Below, piece by piece: positions 42,911-56,192 of a DNA stretch of 64,000 bases. The DNA comes from Sphagnum compactum (lineage: Eukaryota > Bryophyta > Sphagnopsida > Sphagnales). The position numbers and the translations under genes are program-made. The stretch lies in NCBI GenBank assembly GCA_965153455.1, contig OZ234499.1:16364271-16428270 (forward strand), read 5' to 3'. Numbering within the stretch: position 1 is the stretch's first letter; each line of letters opens with the position of its first letter. The notes beneath the pieces are model-generated. The model did no database searches, was not told the DNA's origin, and saw only the letters and a list, made by a program, of their open reading frames with translations.

Positions 42911-43224
42911 TTTGTAGATGATCTTCGTCGATACTGCTCAATAACCTAATTCGAATTTCGCTCTAGTCATCGATTCCGTGGTGGCGTTAAAGTATCATCC
43001 GGGTAAATTCTGCCTGTGGTAACCTTAATGGTTAAAAACAAAATGTGGGAAGATAAGAATGATTTTGGCAATGGTTCCAATTACTCTCTCTTGAGATCCT
43101 ATTGAGTGGGTGACGAACGAAGTACAGAGAGAACAACGTGGCATACTGCGTAGAGAGAGCCTTTTAAACTCCCTCCACATGATTTGAACAACTTAATTCC
43201 CACGCTCCTTAATAAATCATGATT

Positions 43225-43760
43225 AAAAATGTACTGAGATGACCATTATTTGGTTGGTTGATAAACCTAAATTACTACAATTAAGAAAGTTTCCTATTAT
43301 AAAACCATATTGCACATGGTCCTTTATTAAGTTTAAATGAGCTAATTATCATGAAATTAAACGACTGGGAGATGAATAAAACATTACTACTTTAAGCTAG
43401 TTTCTAATATTATGGAAAATAACATAAGGATATATTGTATATGGTTGGGCTAATGAAGGTTATTAAGTGCTAATTACCATGATTAAATGAATGTGAGATG
43501 ACCATTTAGTTGCTTGTTAAATCAAAATTACTACTAAGAGCTCTAGTTTCATATGGGAAAAAATACTTAAGTATATTGCACATGGTCCCTAACTTAGTTT
43601 AAATTTGCTAATTATCATGGTTACAAACTTGTGAGATGACAATTTAGTTCCTTGTTAAACCAAAATTATTAAGTTAAGCTAGTTTTTAAATATAGAAATT
43701 TTAAATATAGAAAAAACACAAGCATATTGCACATGGTGCCTATTAAGTTTATACAAAGTT
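43225..43760. repeat. ~130-bp degenerate tandem repeat, about four copies
   Basis: Units share GTGAGATGACCATTTAGTTG, CTTGTTAAACCAAAATTA, a GCTAGTTTCTAATAT-like part and ATTGCACATGGTCC with TAAGTTTAAAT. They start near 43225, 43368, 43495 and 43630. Non-coding. Confidence 0.75.
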
Positions 43761-45640
43761 TCTGGTGATAGATCAATCCAAGCTAATTTACAGTCTACGG
43801 CAGAAGTTGTAACTACAGAAGGGTATTAATAAGGTACTTTGTTTGTTTTGTTTTTTCACGTTGAGATCTCCCTAACCAGGGTGCTTGTTGCTGTGCTCTT
43901 GATACATTGGAAAGCCCCCCATGAGTAGGGGTCCACCAAGTTGGTTTTATAATGTTTCGATTCATAATGAAGAAGTTATTAAATACTGAATAATGTTTTC
44001 ACTGAAAATTCATTTAGATCAGAACTAAATTTATAAGGGAATTTGGATGCATTCTTGGTATTGTTGGGAAGCCCTCAATGAATAGATTATTGAAGGTGAT
44101 TTGGAGACTTTTAGAACTAAGGTGTGCCAGATGTTGAATTTTGAGTAGTTTTGACGTTGAAAATTAATCTAAATTATAATTTTGGAAGGAGAAATTAATG
44201 GGGCATGAGTTCACACCGGGGCAACAACACAGGCCACACTAGTAAGAATAAAATTGACATGTTCCTCTCTCATCCATGAAGGTGTGATAATTTCTTTCAC
44301 TGCAAATGAATTGGTGCTTCAAACTTCAATTTACCAATGTTTTCGAAAATTTACTATTTTTATAGTTTCTCAAAAAGATGTAGTGAAATTTTGCTGGAAA
44401 AAGATAATATTTCCCAGATTTTTTCAAAAGTAATTAAAAAATTTACTGCACAAGTTCAAACTCATGTTTTACATCTGTTAAGGAATTGAATACCATATTA
44501 ATTATGACTACAAGGTCTTTACTAAATGATGATTGATAAAATATTAAGACTTATCTGACTGAGTCCCTAGAAGGACCTTGCGTGAAGCATGAGCTGGATT
44601 GGTACCATGGTAAAGACCCCAAGGGTTTTTGGGTTGTTTTTGAACATTACAAATTTCTAAATATGTGGTCCTTAAAGACCTAATGTGTGGACCTTTGAGT
44701 CCAAATTGAACATTTTTCCTGGGTTAAACATGGCCTCTTAGAGGCCTCACTTAAGAAGTTGAAGTTACCAACATAGGTGCTGGTTTGTTAGATCAGTCCT
44801 GAGCATACTTGAAATTTGATAATTAGGAGCCGTTTTGAAGGCAAGTCCCAAACGGTGTATACATATACACTAGTCAGGATGACCTCCAATTGCTTGGGTA
44901 ATTTGAATACCATATGCACATCCTGTTGTTCTAGAATCTACTAGTTACAACTTACTAATGTAAAGTTTTTGTGCTCCTTTGTCTACATGAAAATAGAAGT
45001 TTCAGAGAGACAGAAGGGAGGGTTTAGAAGATGTCATCAATTATTCTTTCAACAAATATGTGAAAACATAAAAGATGCCAACCTTCTCCTTGACCCAAAT
45101 TGTGGCCAATAACTAATCCTCGAAGTGCAGCTCAAAGCAAATGCATGAACATTGTCATGATCTTACTTTGTAAATTCGGACAGCAAAATCCCAAGAAGAT
45201 AACAGGACTCACCAACCGCAAAATTAATTAATTAAATATTATTACTATTTATAATTTAGACCGGTCGGTTCACAAAGTATTACATATAATCGACGGGTTG
45301 GTTCACAAAATGAGCGGACCTATCTGCAACTAGCTTTGAGGAGTTGGTATCACCAAAGTGCTCGTGGTGGGATCAACCCCAGATTAAAAGTGTAATAAGG
45401 ACTGAAAGTGGTCTTAACGTAGGGCACTTGCTCTGGGTTGGCTCTTTTTCCCCCCTCCAGTGCAGAGGCAGGAAAGCAATCAAAAGAATTGTGGTTAGTA
45501 CCTGTAATTCATCACTTTACCTACTCAAGAGTGGTTGAGAGCTGCTGAGAACTCTCATTGAAGATGGTGATCATGACACATGACGTGATTCGGCCCTCTT
45601 ATTATATGTGAAGAGTACCACCTGGAGATTAGCTTTCTAA
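43760..45640. other. intergenic, nothing recognised
   Basis: No gene or ordered repeat was seen. Short stretches resemble other intergenic parts of the window (GGTAAAGACCCCAAGGG near 44610). Confidence 0.4.
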
Positions 45641-45643
45641 CTG

Positions 45644-46017
45644 CTACCTAGTCTGTGAATCCTCTCTGGTGGAAGATACAGACCCGCTATAAACTAGCAA
45701 ATATGGTGATTTCTTAGCCTGCATCTTGTAGTTGAAATCTACGAATTGTTTTGTATTACATCTGACCACCGACCAAGAGCGTGACCTAAAACTTGGGGAC
45801 CTCCTGTCAGCTTGTAACATATATGTCTCATTTAGGCGTGGGTGAACCTTGAGCGTGCTGGTATTGTTGTGGTGTTTGAATGCTTCTATGCATGTCTCAT
45901 AAAGTGACTCAGCAGTAACCTCAGAAGAGTAGTACACAGTTCCTTGATCAACACGGGATGATGGATGGAAGGCCTGCTGTTGTGACGTATTGTTTCTTGT
46001 CAGACCCTATTCTTGGC
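45644..46017 (-). CDS. possible exon of an unknown protein
   Basis: The minus strand is open from about 46017 to the stop at 45644 and has coding-like composition: SRVDQGTVYYSSEVTAESLY, HHNNTSTLKVHPRLNETYML and KQFVDFNYKMQAKKSPYLLV. I recognise no family and find no certain splice partners. It may be a terminal exon, a gene relic or chance. Confidence 0.28.
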
Positions 46018-46534
46018 ATGTGCATAGACCTGACAAGTTTATACAACCCATTAGACGTACATACAAACCCATGAGAGAGCTTTGAGTTTGAGACGTACAT
46101 ACAAGGCATTGTTGAAAGACGCTTTAAGCTTACATTGCTGTACAGCAACCTTGTTGCTGTGACTGCACAAACCCTAAAGACTTGAGTAGAAAGCTCAGGG
46201 ATGATCCTGATGCACTTAATTCTCTTAACAGTTCCTATGGTATGATTTATAAAGCTGCTATTTGTTGAGAGCCCGCCTGCTCAAGCTCTTCTTCTGTCCA
46301 CAAATAGTATGTAGTTGCTTGCCTAGTTCAGGAACATCAGTGTGCACAAACTTAGGCCCTTTTGAAACAATCCAAGAGAAAAGAATGTCTTCTTTTTTAA
46401 ATTTATATCTGTTAAACTTAATTAACATTCCAATGGCCATAAGAGTTCCAAATCCCCAATTCCAGACGGCTTTTGAATTGAGGATCCGACTTTTGATAAT
46501 TAAGAAAAATATCTAGGTACCGGTAAGTTGAAAT

Positions 46535-46825
46535 GAAAGAATAATCAATGGACAGTAAAATAATTTGCTGAAATAAAACAATAATCAATGGACAGTACAA
46601 TAATTGACTTACAATAATTTTCATTTTGATCATAACTGAGAGGTTGAATTGAGGGCACTATGAGTTTCTTAGGCACACGGTTTGGATAACTGGGGCAGAT
46701 GACTTGTTAAGGCACAGAAACTATATGTTAAATTTAAGCGATATGAAATTTACCTAAACTGGGCAGATGAAGTTAAGGCACAGAAAACTATACTTTAGAA
46801 TTAAGCTAGATGAAATTTCCCTAAA
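46535..46825. repeat. two short tandem duplications
   Basis: AATAATCAATGGACAGTA is repeated about 41 bp apart (46540, 46581). A ~65-bp unit beginning GGCAGATGA..GTTAAGGCACAGAAA occurs at 46693 and 46762 and ends in GATGAAATTT..CCTAAA. Confidence 0.8.
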
Positions 46826-46984
46826 TTGGCATGCAGTGTGCACTCTTACAAGTAACACTCTTAATAACTGGTCCATTCAGACTGATTCAGACCGAAACTG
46901 AAGTCAAAAAATACATTACACTAAAGCAGATTTCACGTTTAAAAAAGCGATCATAAATTAGGAGAGTCCGGGAACTGCACATTG

Positions 46985-47430
46985 ACAAGCATTGGTTTCG
47001 GTTTATGGAAAAGGATACTTCTTAGGTTACATTTTATTTTGGAACTTGGGGAAGAAGGGTGGGAGGCATGATCTTTAATTAGAGTTGATCCTTCAAAAAG
47101 GCCATAAACACTATGACATCTGAATTATATGCTCACATATGCACTTAAAAAATTTAAGTTTCGGCATGCTGGCAGAGAATTCTGGAACATTCTCATCCAG
47201 AAGGATGTGCTCAATTCTTGAATTGATTTGGGTGTATGGAAAAGCATAGGTAGTTACATGTTATTTTGGAACTTGGGAGAGGGGAGGTGGGGGGGGGGGA
47301 GGCATTATCTAATTGGAGGTGATCCTTCAACGAAGCCATAAACACGGTGACATCTGAATTATATGCTCTCATATGAAATTTAGCAATTTAAGTTTTCCTA
47401 TGCTGACAAAAAATTCTCAAGAACATTCTC
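46985..47430. repeat. 234-bp tandem duplication
   Basis: GACATCTGAATTATATGCTC occurs at 47115 and 47349. TTATTTTGGAACTTGGG, GGAGGCAT, TTGATCCTTCAA/GTGATCCTTCAA and GAACATTCTC are shared in order. Copy 2 has a longer G run. About 80% similar by eye. Confidence 0.85.
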
Positions 47431-49790
47431 CTGGAAACTTGTGCAGTCATTCATATGAAGACTCATATAAATCATCCTTTTTTCAGAAATATTTTCTGAG
47501 TGTTTTACATGAATTAGCACAACTTAGCTAATAGCAAAAAGACAATTAAAAAAGGTGTAAGGTTCGTCCAGACCTTGTATCAACATTCTAATTTTTTTGT
47601 TATCTGTTGATTATTGAACATAGAAGACAGAGGCATGTACTGGATCTGATAGGTCCAAATTGCTGCATGTGTTACGCTGGCTTCAGATCACTGGACAGTT
47701 ACTTTGTTTCTTGGAAACACTCCATTGCAGGTCCAGAGACAGGGTAAACCACTCGTGTTTGTGCCTTTACCTTTTTGAGTGAGGCCTCTTAGTGCCCATC
47801 TTAGGCCTGAAAAATATTAGAACCTGATAATTGATTTAGTCTAAGTATGGGATATTTGTCATAATTATGAATAATTTAAATGGATTTGGGGATTTTTACC
47901 ATGATACCAACGTGGGTGCTGGTTCACCCAAGGTGCAGGCCATTTCAAGTCTCTCACCAAATTCAGGCCAATAACCTAGTGGGTTGATGTAACATTTTCA
48001 TTGTTCTGGATTGTTACAAAGAAAAGGTTCAATGGTCTGTCAATCACTAGATCAAACAGTGACCTGACTTGATCTGCAAAGTGGCAAGTATTCTTTGTGT
48101 TCCGGACAGCCAAATAAATTGTCCAGGAGGATTCTATATCAACTATACAAAATGAAGGTATCTAACATTAAGTGTTTCCAATGTTCTCCTTTAAAGTTAT
48201 AGGTTAATTATGTGATTTAGAAAAGGAGGTAATTTTTTGTAAACAAAATCATGATGTTGCTAGACAACTTATTTTTATCAAATGGCAATTTCTTTCAAAA
48301 ACATGCAATTACAAGGTTACTGGTCAGGATATATCCAAAAACTAAATAAAAAACGCCAGATTCTACTTTAGGAACTCAGACAATATAAATGGATCCTTCT
48401 AGATGTTTTAAATTCATATTTTTTAAAGCCAGATTTGGCTAAATTGTTTAATGGATGATTACAACATGTGTTTTGATTACAGATTGAAAATAAAAGCACT
48501 GCCCTAAATTTGTGCCATCTTGCTGGCTGGTTTGAACTAAATAGGGGTCAGGTCATATTAAGAGGTTACCTGATACAAACATTAACTGTACATTATGACC
48601 ACTAATCCCTACTCATGCCTTCACACTCTTTTGATAAATTTATGTCTTCACTCTCAGGCAAAAGGAAGTTATTTCTAATGAAGGTAATAATCTTTGGGGC
48701 AGGCCCTCTGTCATGGTACTGAGGGTGTTTCAGTTTATGAAATGCCCTCCCTAAAGTAGGAGGGTTCACCATACCCTTCAACCCCTCAAAATAGTATTCC
48801 CCCAAGTGATTATTACATTCGATGATGCCCTGGCAGACCCTGGACTTCATGCTTTGCCCTTGGTACGCAGGGTGTAACGCCCTGCCGCTGGACCCTACAC
48901 CAACTTAAAGCATGGAATTTGAAAGCCCCATATATGGCTATCATGTATGTTCACCCAACTCGAGCCACCTTACTCTGAACCCCCAATAACCGAAATGGTT
49001 TTGTTCAAATAAAAATAAATTTACATATTGGAACCAAAGATCTTCAATTGTATCAAACATATATAGAGAGAACTCGAAAACTTTAAGTACACATGCAAAT
49101 AAGCCAAATTGATGAACACTTTCAGCTAGTTTATATCTTCAGAAGGATCTAAAGCAATTTTTATTCCACACTGCCAAGTTAGTTTCTATCAAGTTAAAAG
49201 GGGAAAAAAAATTAAAAATGCCAAGGTGAGGACCATTGTTTCATGGTCCTCTCTTTTTCCAAAGAAAGAACCAATGGGTAGGGGTCTGGTATACGTAACC
49301 ATTTGGTTCTCAAAAAATCAGAGAACCTGTCAAAGAGCCTAGTACCCTGAACCACCGGTTCTTTTGAGTTCATAACTTGCCACAGAGACTTCGAAATTTT
49401 TCCTGAAACCATCAGTTACTTTACGATGAAATATAATAAGAAAACCCACAAACTCGGGGGTCTTTGATTTTTGAAAATGTTCAAAAACCCGGCTTAAGCT
49501 AAAAGTTATAACAAAATCAAAGAAGTGCCAAACACTGGTGATGACCCATTTGGAACTACAGAGTGTGACATCTAGAGAACGAACAAGGGAGCAGTGGCCT
49601 GTGGACCTCCTTGCTGGTAACTTGTGGCTCTTTCTCCCTTGCAGCCTTGCAGGTAGGTAGCCGGTCTCCGTGCAGAACTTTGCTTTTCTTCAAATCCCTT
49701 TACTAGTTCCAATTGGCCACTGGTGGTGGTCACCCGCGTCCTTACGACTCTCGACCTTTCCAGAGTGCTCAGGGGTATAGAGGCGTGCAG
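47430..49790. other. intergenic, nothing recognised
   Basis: Only short open frames occur on both strands. None shows family motifs. Confidence 0.4.
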
Positions 49791-49794
49791 ATCA

Positions 49795-50645
49795 CATCCT
49801 GTTCCTATCTTTTCTGAAATCTTCTCCTCCTCTTCGGTTCTCCTTCCATCAGTACCTTGGAACACATCGTGTTCCTCTCTCTTTTGAGGTCTTCTTCTCC
49901 TATCCGGCTCTCGTCTGACCAGCTGCGCTGTCTGTTCTCCTCTTGATCTCCGGTTCTCCTCAGCTGATCATTCCGCCGATCATACACCCGCGAGTTCCTA
50001 TCTCTACGTAAGTCTTCTCCTATTCCTCTGACGAGCACCCGTCTGCGTGGGGGGAGATGTCCTTCCTTCCAAGTTCTTTTTTCCTGTTCGTTGTTAAACC
50101 TTCAGCTGAAGTCTTCTCCTCTGATCACCCCTCAGGATTTGCTGAGATTTCCCTTTTCTCTTTCATCTCCTTCTTCATGTTTCTGTTCCACTGATATTGG
50201 TTTCTAATTTCGCTGCTGTATGTTTCTATTCGAAGGTCGTGTCCTGCTCGCGCAAAGGACTCTGTTGGTGAGAAGGACTCTGTTGGTGGGGGTTCTACAT
50301 CTGCTTGGCTCAGTTATCCTTCCTTTCCCTTCACATGCATGAGCATGGTTACGTCCTTGCACAGAGTTCTGTTGACGTAACCAAGATTCTGTTGCCTGGG
50401 AGGAGGGGGTGATAGCTGGGCTTAGTTATGTTATTTTTCCCTCAGCATGGATAAGCATGGGTGTCCTAACATGGATAAGCAAAGGATTCTGTTGTTGGGG
50501 GTGGGTTCACAGCTTGTGTAGTTATGTTTCTTTACTTAACACGGATAAGCATAGTTCTCTCCGCATTCTTGCACAATGGTTTCTCTTGGTGTCAGGGGCA
50601 GAGGGGGAAGAAATATGGATAAGCATGGTTGTCAGCCATTGTGCT
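49795..50645 (+). repeat. repeat-rich leader upstream of the SPX gene
   Basis: The first part is C/T-rich with three diverged units (GTTCCTATCTTTTCTGAAAT, GTTCCTCTCTCTTTTGAGGT, GTTCCTATCTCTACGTAAGT, each followed by CTTCTCCT; 49800, 49869, 49994). Then come about four diverged ~100-bp units with GATTCTGTTG..GGGGGT, TAGTTATGTTT and CATGGATAAGCATGG (50270-50640). CT-rich tracts are common in plant 5' leaders. A transcribed leader or first intron is inferred. Confidence 0.6.
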
Positions 50646-50758
50646 CGATGATGATGTGAAGTTGCTTAACGAAAGAGGCTAACGATTTTGTTCCCTGTCA
50701 GAAGAAGGAAATATTGTGGCTTGCCTGCGGGCCACTTCAGAAGAATCGGTACATCAAA

Positions 50759-52117
50759 ATGAAATTCGGCAAGATATTGGCAGGAGTAGTTGAGAAGGCG
50801 CCTCCAGAGTACCTTGGAAAGTTTTTGAGCTACAAAGTGTTGAAACGACATATATTTTTACATAAGATGGGCGCCTGTCAGTGTGCACTGGCGAGGCAAA
50901 TCGAGGGAGAGATCGGGCTACGTCGCCCCCTTGCATCCGGAGCTGGAGCATCACATTGCCACGAATGCAGTCGACCGATTTACGCCATTGAACACGGTGG
51001 TAAGTTAACATCGTCTGTACATGATGGTGGTGACAATGGTCCGCGAGCAGAGGGCCACCTCCAAAGTCAGGTTTTGGAGTTCAAACGGCTTCTTCGTATC
51101 CAACTGTGGAAAATCAATGTATTTTTCACCGCCACAAAACAATTCTGCTATTTTATCATGACTGTGAGGCATTCTACCACCTGACCAAATGTGTTTTCAG
51201 TTTTTAAACTTCTTTACAGAACTTCAGCACGCATGATGTCATACAACTTCAGCATCAGCGTCGTAACTGCCATGAATGAAACACTTTCAACGCTTTATTG
51301 GTATGCTTACAAATGCAGGAGTTGAACAACAAGCGGCTCAACGAGGAAGCCCGACAGAACATACTTCATCCCTCAGGCCGCAGATACTGGAGCCACGACA
51401 CACTGCTACTTATAAGGCAACGAATGTTCAGCCTTTCTGCGATGATGGCCCTTCTGGGGAACTACAGTTACTTGAATTTCGCAGGTAAGCAAGCTGACAG
51501 ATCCCAAACTGTTCCTTAGCTACTGTAACTCAGCTCAATAGCTCAGAAGTTGGCTTCAATCAGGACAATAAGAGGATGGATGGTGCATGATTGATGGAAG
51601 TAATTTGTTTGCAGCTTTCATCAAAATCTTAAAGAAACACGACAAACGCACGGGCTCCAACATTGGCGCGGAATTTGTCCAGCACATCCTGCTACAGGAG
51701 GATTCTTTTGTTTTCACAAAGGAATTGAATGACTACTGTAGAATATGCCTATCTTTACTAGGTCGATTTCCGGAGCAACCTACGGCCCGTCGACCAGCAG
51801 CGGCAGCAGGTACTACTTTTCTCATCCGTGCTAGAGGCCGGCCACTCCTAGTGCCTGCACCAACAGTTGCTGATTCTGGAGAAGAACCTGTGAATGATAC
51901 GAGTGACTGTGAGTCGTCTACTGAAACACGTCCCAATCCATTGCCCAATCCATTAAGAAGACGACCATTGGTGCGATCTCCCTATGCTCGCCCCGCGTGG
52001 AGTCCTGAGCGTGTTTATATGGGGGCGGCGACTGCAGCGGTTGCTTCTGTCATCATGGTTTCCACCACGGTTGGATCTACCCACAACTGTCACTCCATGT
52101 ATCCCCCCAACGTATGA
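50759..52117 (+). CDS. SPX-domain protein (phosphate-status sensor), three exons
   Basis: Exons are 50759-51163, 51319-51484 and 51615-52117, joined in frame to 357 residues. The start MKFGKILAGVVEKAPPEYL and YKVLKRHI are the classic SPX N-terminal helices. LEFKRLLRIQLWKINVFF is the middle helix pair. Exon 2 gives the next helices (ELNNKRLNEE..LLLIRQRMFSL), and exon 3 opens with AFIKILKKHDKRTGSN, the Lys-rich element that binds inositol pyrophosphates. SPX-only proteins bind PHR-type MYB factors when phosphate is sufficient and so repress starvation genes. Between YKVLK and the middle helices lies a longer, Cys/His-containing spacer (SHCHECSRP) than is usual. The C-terminal ~130 residues are Pro/Arg/Ser-rich and hold a weakly hydrophobic AAVASVIMV stretch. 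No RING, EXS or VTC partner domain is seen. Confidence 0.86.
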
Positions 52118-52119
52118 AA

Positions 52120-54090
52120 TCACAAACTCGTTTGCATGTACTGGTGAAACACCAAGTCTAGAGGTGTAGCTCTCTTATGAACATGAACAAAATTTCCTAC
52201 ATTTTGAAACTCTTCCTCACTTGGTCTTCACTTACATTTTACAGCAAAAATTTTTACGGAGTACATGTATGTTTTTTTTCCTCTGTTAGGACACTTGTGT
52301 TTTCTATTTTGTTTCTTCTGAATAGGTTCTACTTTCGGAAGCACCTAGTTTCCTCTTTCTATCTTTGATCAGGAAGGGGCAAAGTTGGGTGTGGTTGAAG
52401 GCTGTACATACATGGTTTTGACAACTTTTTTCCATAGTTTCTATGTTGAAATCAACTCTTGTGTATATAATTAACATTTGGCCCATGGAATTTTTAAAAT
52501 CGTATTTGGAGTTGAATTTGTTCCCTCCTTGTGAACCTAGGCACAACTTCAGAGAGCCAATTGACATCAACTCTTGTGCGTACAACAATTAACCCTGGAT
52601 GTTTTTAATTTCATTTGGGGCTGGTTTAATTAGGTTGTGGGTTCCTTAAAAAACTTGGGTACAAATTTAAAGCTGGGCACCACCAACCTCCCAAGTTTAG
52701 CAGTTCCACTACGACACAGTTTATAAATGTGGCTTTCAAAAGGGGGCTATGCACCAATCCTTTCAAGTATATTCCATGACATATTCTTTGGTTCGTTGGA
52801 CAAGGCCCCTAAAAGGGGTGAAAGGACATAATTGCATCCGTAATGGTCTTACTAAATGGCCTTTTCTGCCTCTTTTTAGGTCCCATTTGTAAATGTCAGA
52901 ATGGAAGGGTAGTGTGGGGTCTGCTAGGCAGGTCACGTAGGCAGGTGCCATTCAAAAGACCATTGTATAAAATGCACATGACCACTTTGCAAATCCGCAT
53001 GAAACTATGTTACGTAATGAAGTGTGGCAAGTAGGGGCCATTGTGCCTGTGAGGAGATTGGGTACCTACCCAATAATACGTTTATGCAAGCCAAGAGAAC
53101 TATGTCAAAACTTGTCACACCAATTGTACATTGCATATTACTGATATGCACTGTTACACACTTAAACAACTCCCCAATTACATTTGTCCTTCTCATTACT
53201 TTTAAGCAAGTATAAAGATAGACCTCAAGTGATCTTCTCAAACCACCGCTGGGTATTTAGCACTATGAATTATCTAGTGACGCTGATGATTTGGAGATTC
53301 ATTATTTAATTTCGACTAATAAATAAAAAATTGTTATCCATTGTCATTTTATATTTGAAAATATTCTAAAATGGAGGGGTCAATGTCTAAACCTTGAGCC
53401 CTTCTTTTAGTCCTAAAATACAAATCCAAGAACAATTCATCACTTGTGCATATTTATTTCCTCATTTTTAATTTGGTAACATGGCTAGGTTCAAACTATC
53501 AGGGAATTTGGAATTGTTTTCCAACTTGGTTAATGGAATAATAATTTCATGGGTTGGACGGCAGGGGGCAGGAGCTAAAACTTCTGCTTCATGTTCTTCA
53601 AGGTTGGGCAATCGCAAGTGGATTTTTTTTGGAACTTGGTTAAAATTTCTCAAATTTTAAGTCATGTTGTTATATATACAATTGAAGCTCAGCCTTTAAC
53701 TTGATTTTATTCATAAACAAGTATCTTTACATTAGCTTGTTTAAAATCCTCCAACAGCTCTAAAACCCATGATTATAATGGTTCCTGGTGTGACCCAGAA
53801 CAAACCAACGTACCATGCAGGATGGATCTTGTGTGGACAGCAAACATTTTTTCATTGTACTTCCATGGAGCCCATAGTTAACCGCTGTGGGTAGCTATGT
53901 ATTAGCAATCCACATGCATCTAGCTACCTAGTAGCTACCTTGAGGTGCCTTCTTCACTTAAAGATCCCTAAATAATAACCACCTACGTTCCCTAACTTAT
54001 TACATATCATACTTATGGGCACTTACAGAGGGGTTACCTAGGTAGAGAAATGGGGAAGTAGAAGAGTCTGCAAGATAGGTTACCAATGTG
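52120..54090. other. intergenic, nothing recognised
   Basis: The stretch lies 3' of the + strand SPX gene. No gene or ordered repeat was found. Confidence 0.45.
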
Positions 54091-54094
54091 CTGG

Positions 54095-54640
54095 AACCTT
54101 GCTAACTTGGATGCAGTTCATCTACAACCGAATGCTAACATGGATATAGAATGGATGGTGAACACGGATAGGCGCTGGGTCACACACCTAATTTGGGAAT
54201 AACTGCCATGGGATGAAATTATAATTTTTGTAAAATCTTACCCCATTTTTTCTACTGACGTACTTTGAGAAAGCCCATGGAGGTGGGCTTAAAATGCTGG
54301 TGGGTTTTTTGAATTTAGCATAATGCTTGAGGATTTGTGGGCTTGAAAGTTTACACTTTTAGGTAAAGCCTATTGGCTTTTCTTTTCCTTGTGATACTCG
54401 ACTGGTACCCACTAGGTATCATGGGATTCTTAAAAATTAAAAGACAATGGTTTTTATGCTGTGTTTTAAAGCCCTTAGGGATGGGTTTTAGCTAGATTTT
54501 ACCCTACACATTAGTTATATATTCCTTGAGATTCTTCTTGAGCCGATGAATAACTAGAAGTTAAACCCCAAAAAGAGTTCAACCAAGTTTCTAGTTTCTA
54601 TGCAAGCATTCATGAGTAACTGAACAAACAGGGTGGACTA
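54095..54640. repeat. diverged duplicated block, left copy
   Basis: Landmarks are GAACCTTGCTAACTTGGATG, ACATGGATATAGAATGGAT, AGGCGCTGGGTCACA, GGGATGAAATTATAATTTTTG, TTGAGATTCTTCTTGAGCC and TTCAACCAAGTTTCTA..CATTCATGAGTAAC. They recur in the same order at 55410-55715. The left copy is longer because about 230 bp intervene. Confidence 0.75.
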
Positions 54641-55409
54641 GACTGTTATCAAAAACGTTGGACTCCCTCCTGAATGAATGCATGTTTGATGTGTACATGA
54701 GGTTAACATATGAATATGTTAAAAAAAAATGTTGGTTCAAAAAATGCTAGTGAGAAACAATGAGATTATTTTATAAATTTCATAACTTTTTAAATCGTAA
54801 GTGTATATTTTAATGTCAATAGTAGGTAACTATCATTTAAGTCATTTTTTTATCATCAAATGTTTTTCAGTAAATGAATCCTTCACCTTAGTCCTTTGAA
54901 AATTTGATTGTTTTTAACACATTTATCATTTTCAATTTCAAAATCTTTATTAGAATTTTAAATCAAAATTAGAAATTAAATTTAATAAAAAAATTATTTA
55001 AATTTCTCAACATTCATATTAATGATTTTGCACAAGTTGGAATGGTTATCACAACTTTAAAATATTAGAATAAAAACATTTATTAATGTAGTTTCAAATT
55101 TTCGAGGAAATTTGTTCTGGTCTCCTATTAACATGTTTTGACTTTGTTGTGGAATTCTAAAGCTAAAAAAAGTCTTACAAATAGCTGCCTGTAATTAAAT
55201 GTACATTGTTAATAGACTCATCAAATGTGATGTGTCAATCCTCAAACATGCCAAATGTCATTTTAGAGTATTTCAAAATTTCAAATTATTTTCATTTGAC
55301 AAATAAAAATCATATAATCCTTAGTTTTTTTTACAAGGCCTTCAAGACATTGAGCCTTATTTTCAACATTTTAAAAAGGACTGTCATACCCCATATTTGG
55401 TAACATTTT

Positions 55410-55715
55410 GTGCTAGAACCTTGATACTCTGGATGCCATTCGTCCAGAACTCAGTCATAACATGGATATAGAATGGATCATGGTGCAGTGATAGGTGCTG
55501 GGTCACATCTGCAATGCCCTGTAATGCCACCAAACTGCTTTGGAAATAATTTGGGAATAATTGCTACCCCTGGATGAATTATAATTTTCATTAGACTTTA
55601 TCATCTAGATCTCATGAGAAACCCTAGATTCTTCTTGAACCCATGAACATCTGGAACTCTAGCTCCAAAAAGAGCACCAAGTTTCTACACAACAATTCAT
55701 GGGTAACTTTTAGGT
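55410..55715. repeat. diverged duplicated block, right copy
   Basis: It repeats the left block's landmarks: AGAACCTTGATACTCTGGATG, ACATGGATATAGAATGGAT, AGGTGCTGGGTCACA, TGGATGAATTATAATTTTC, TAGATTCTTCTTGAACCC and AAGTTTCTA..AATTCATGGGTAAC. Offset is about 1.31 kb at the left end. Confidence 0.75.
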
Positions 55716-56192
55716 GGACATCCTCCACTGCAAGCTTTTCCCAAACTCATTTGTTTTCTAAATAATTAGTGTGGTGAAGTTTTGAAGAACACATGCATAA
55801 GCACAGACTTAAGACTCATAATTGGTACCTCTATATTTGTGCCTTATACAAGTCAATGCCATCAAACAACTGCCATGAATGCAGCTCCATCTTGTATATG
55901 ACATGAGGTTTCTGTCACCACATATAAACTATCCCCCAACACAATTGTAGATCTGCCAGGAACACATGTGGACACTTCTTTACACATCTAAAAGATGTGC
56001 TGTGCAAGAATATTTTCATAATGTAGGTTGGCAGATACAAGAAAATGTATGTAAGCTGCTTCCAAGTCCCAAACTAATTCCATGTGTCCACAAAAATCTA
56101 AATGAAGATCTCCATTCATTCTACAATTGTCATTTTGTCAATCCTTTGAACCTCTTTCAATTGGCAATACCTTGCTAATTGCAGTAGATTAA

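Noticed and set aside
51985-52169. Alternative C-terminal frame of the SPX gene
   Set aside because: The frame joined through the KILKKHD exon is the supported one. This is an overlapping shadow.
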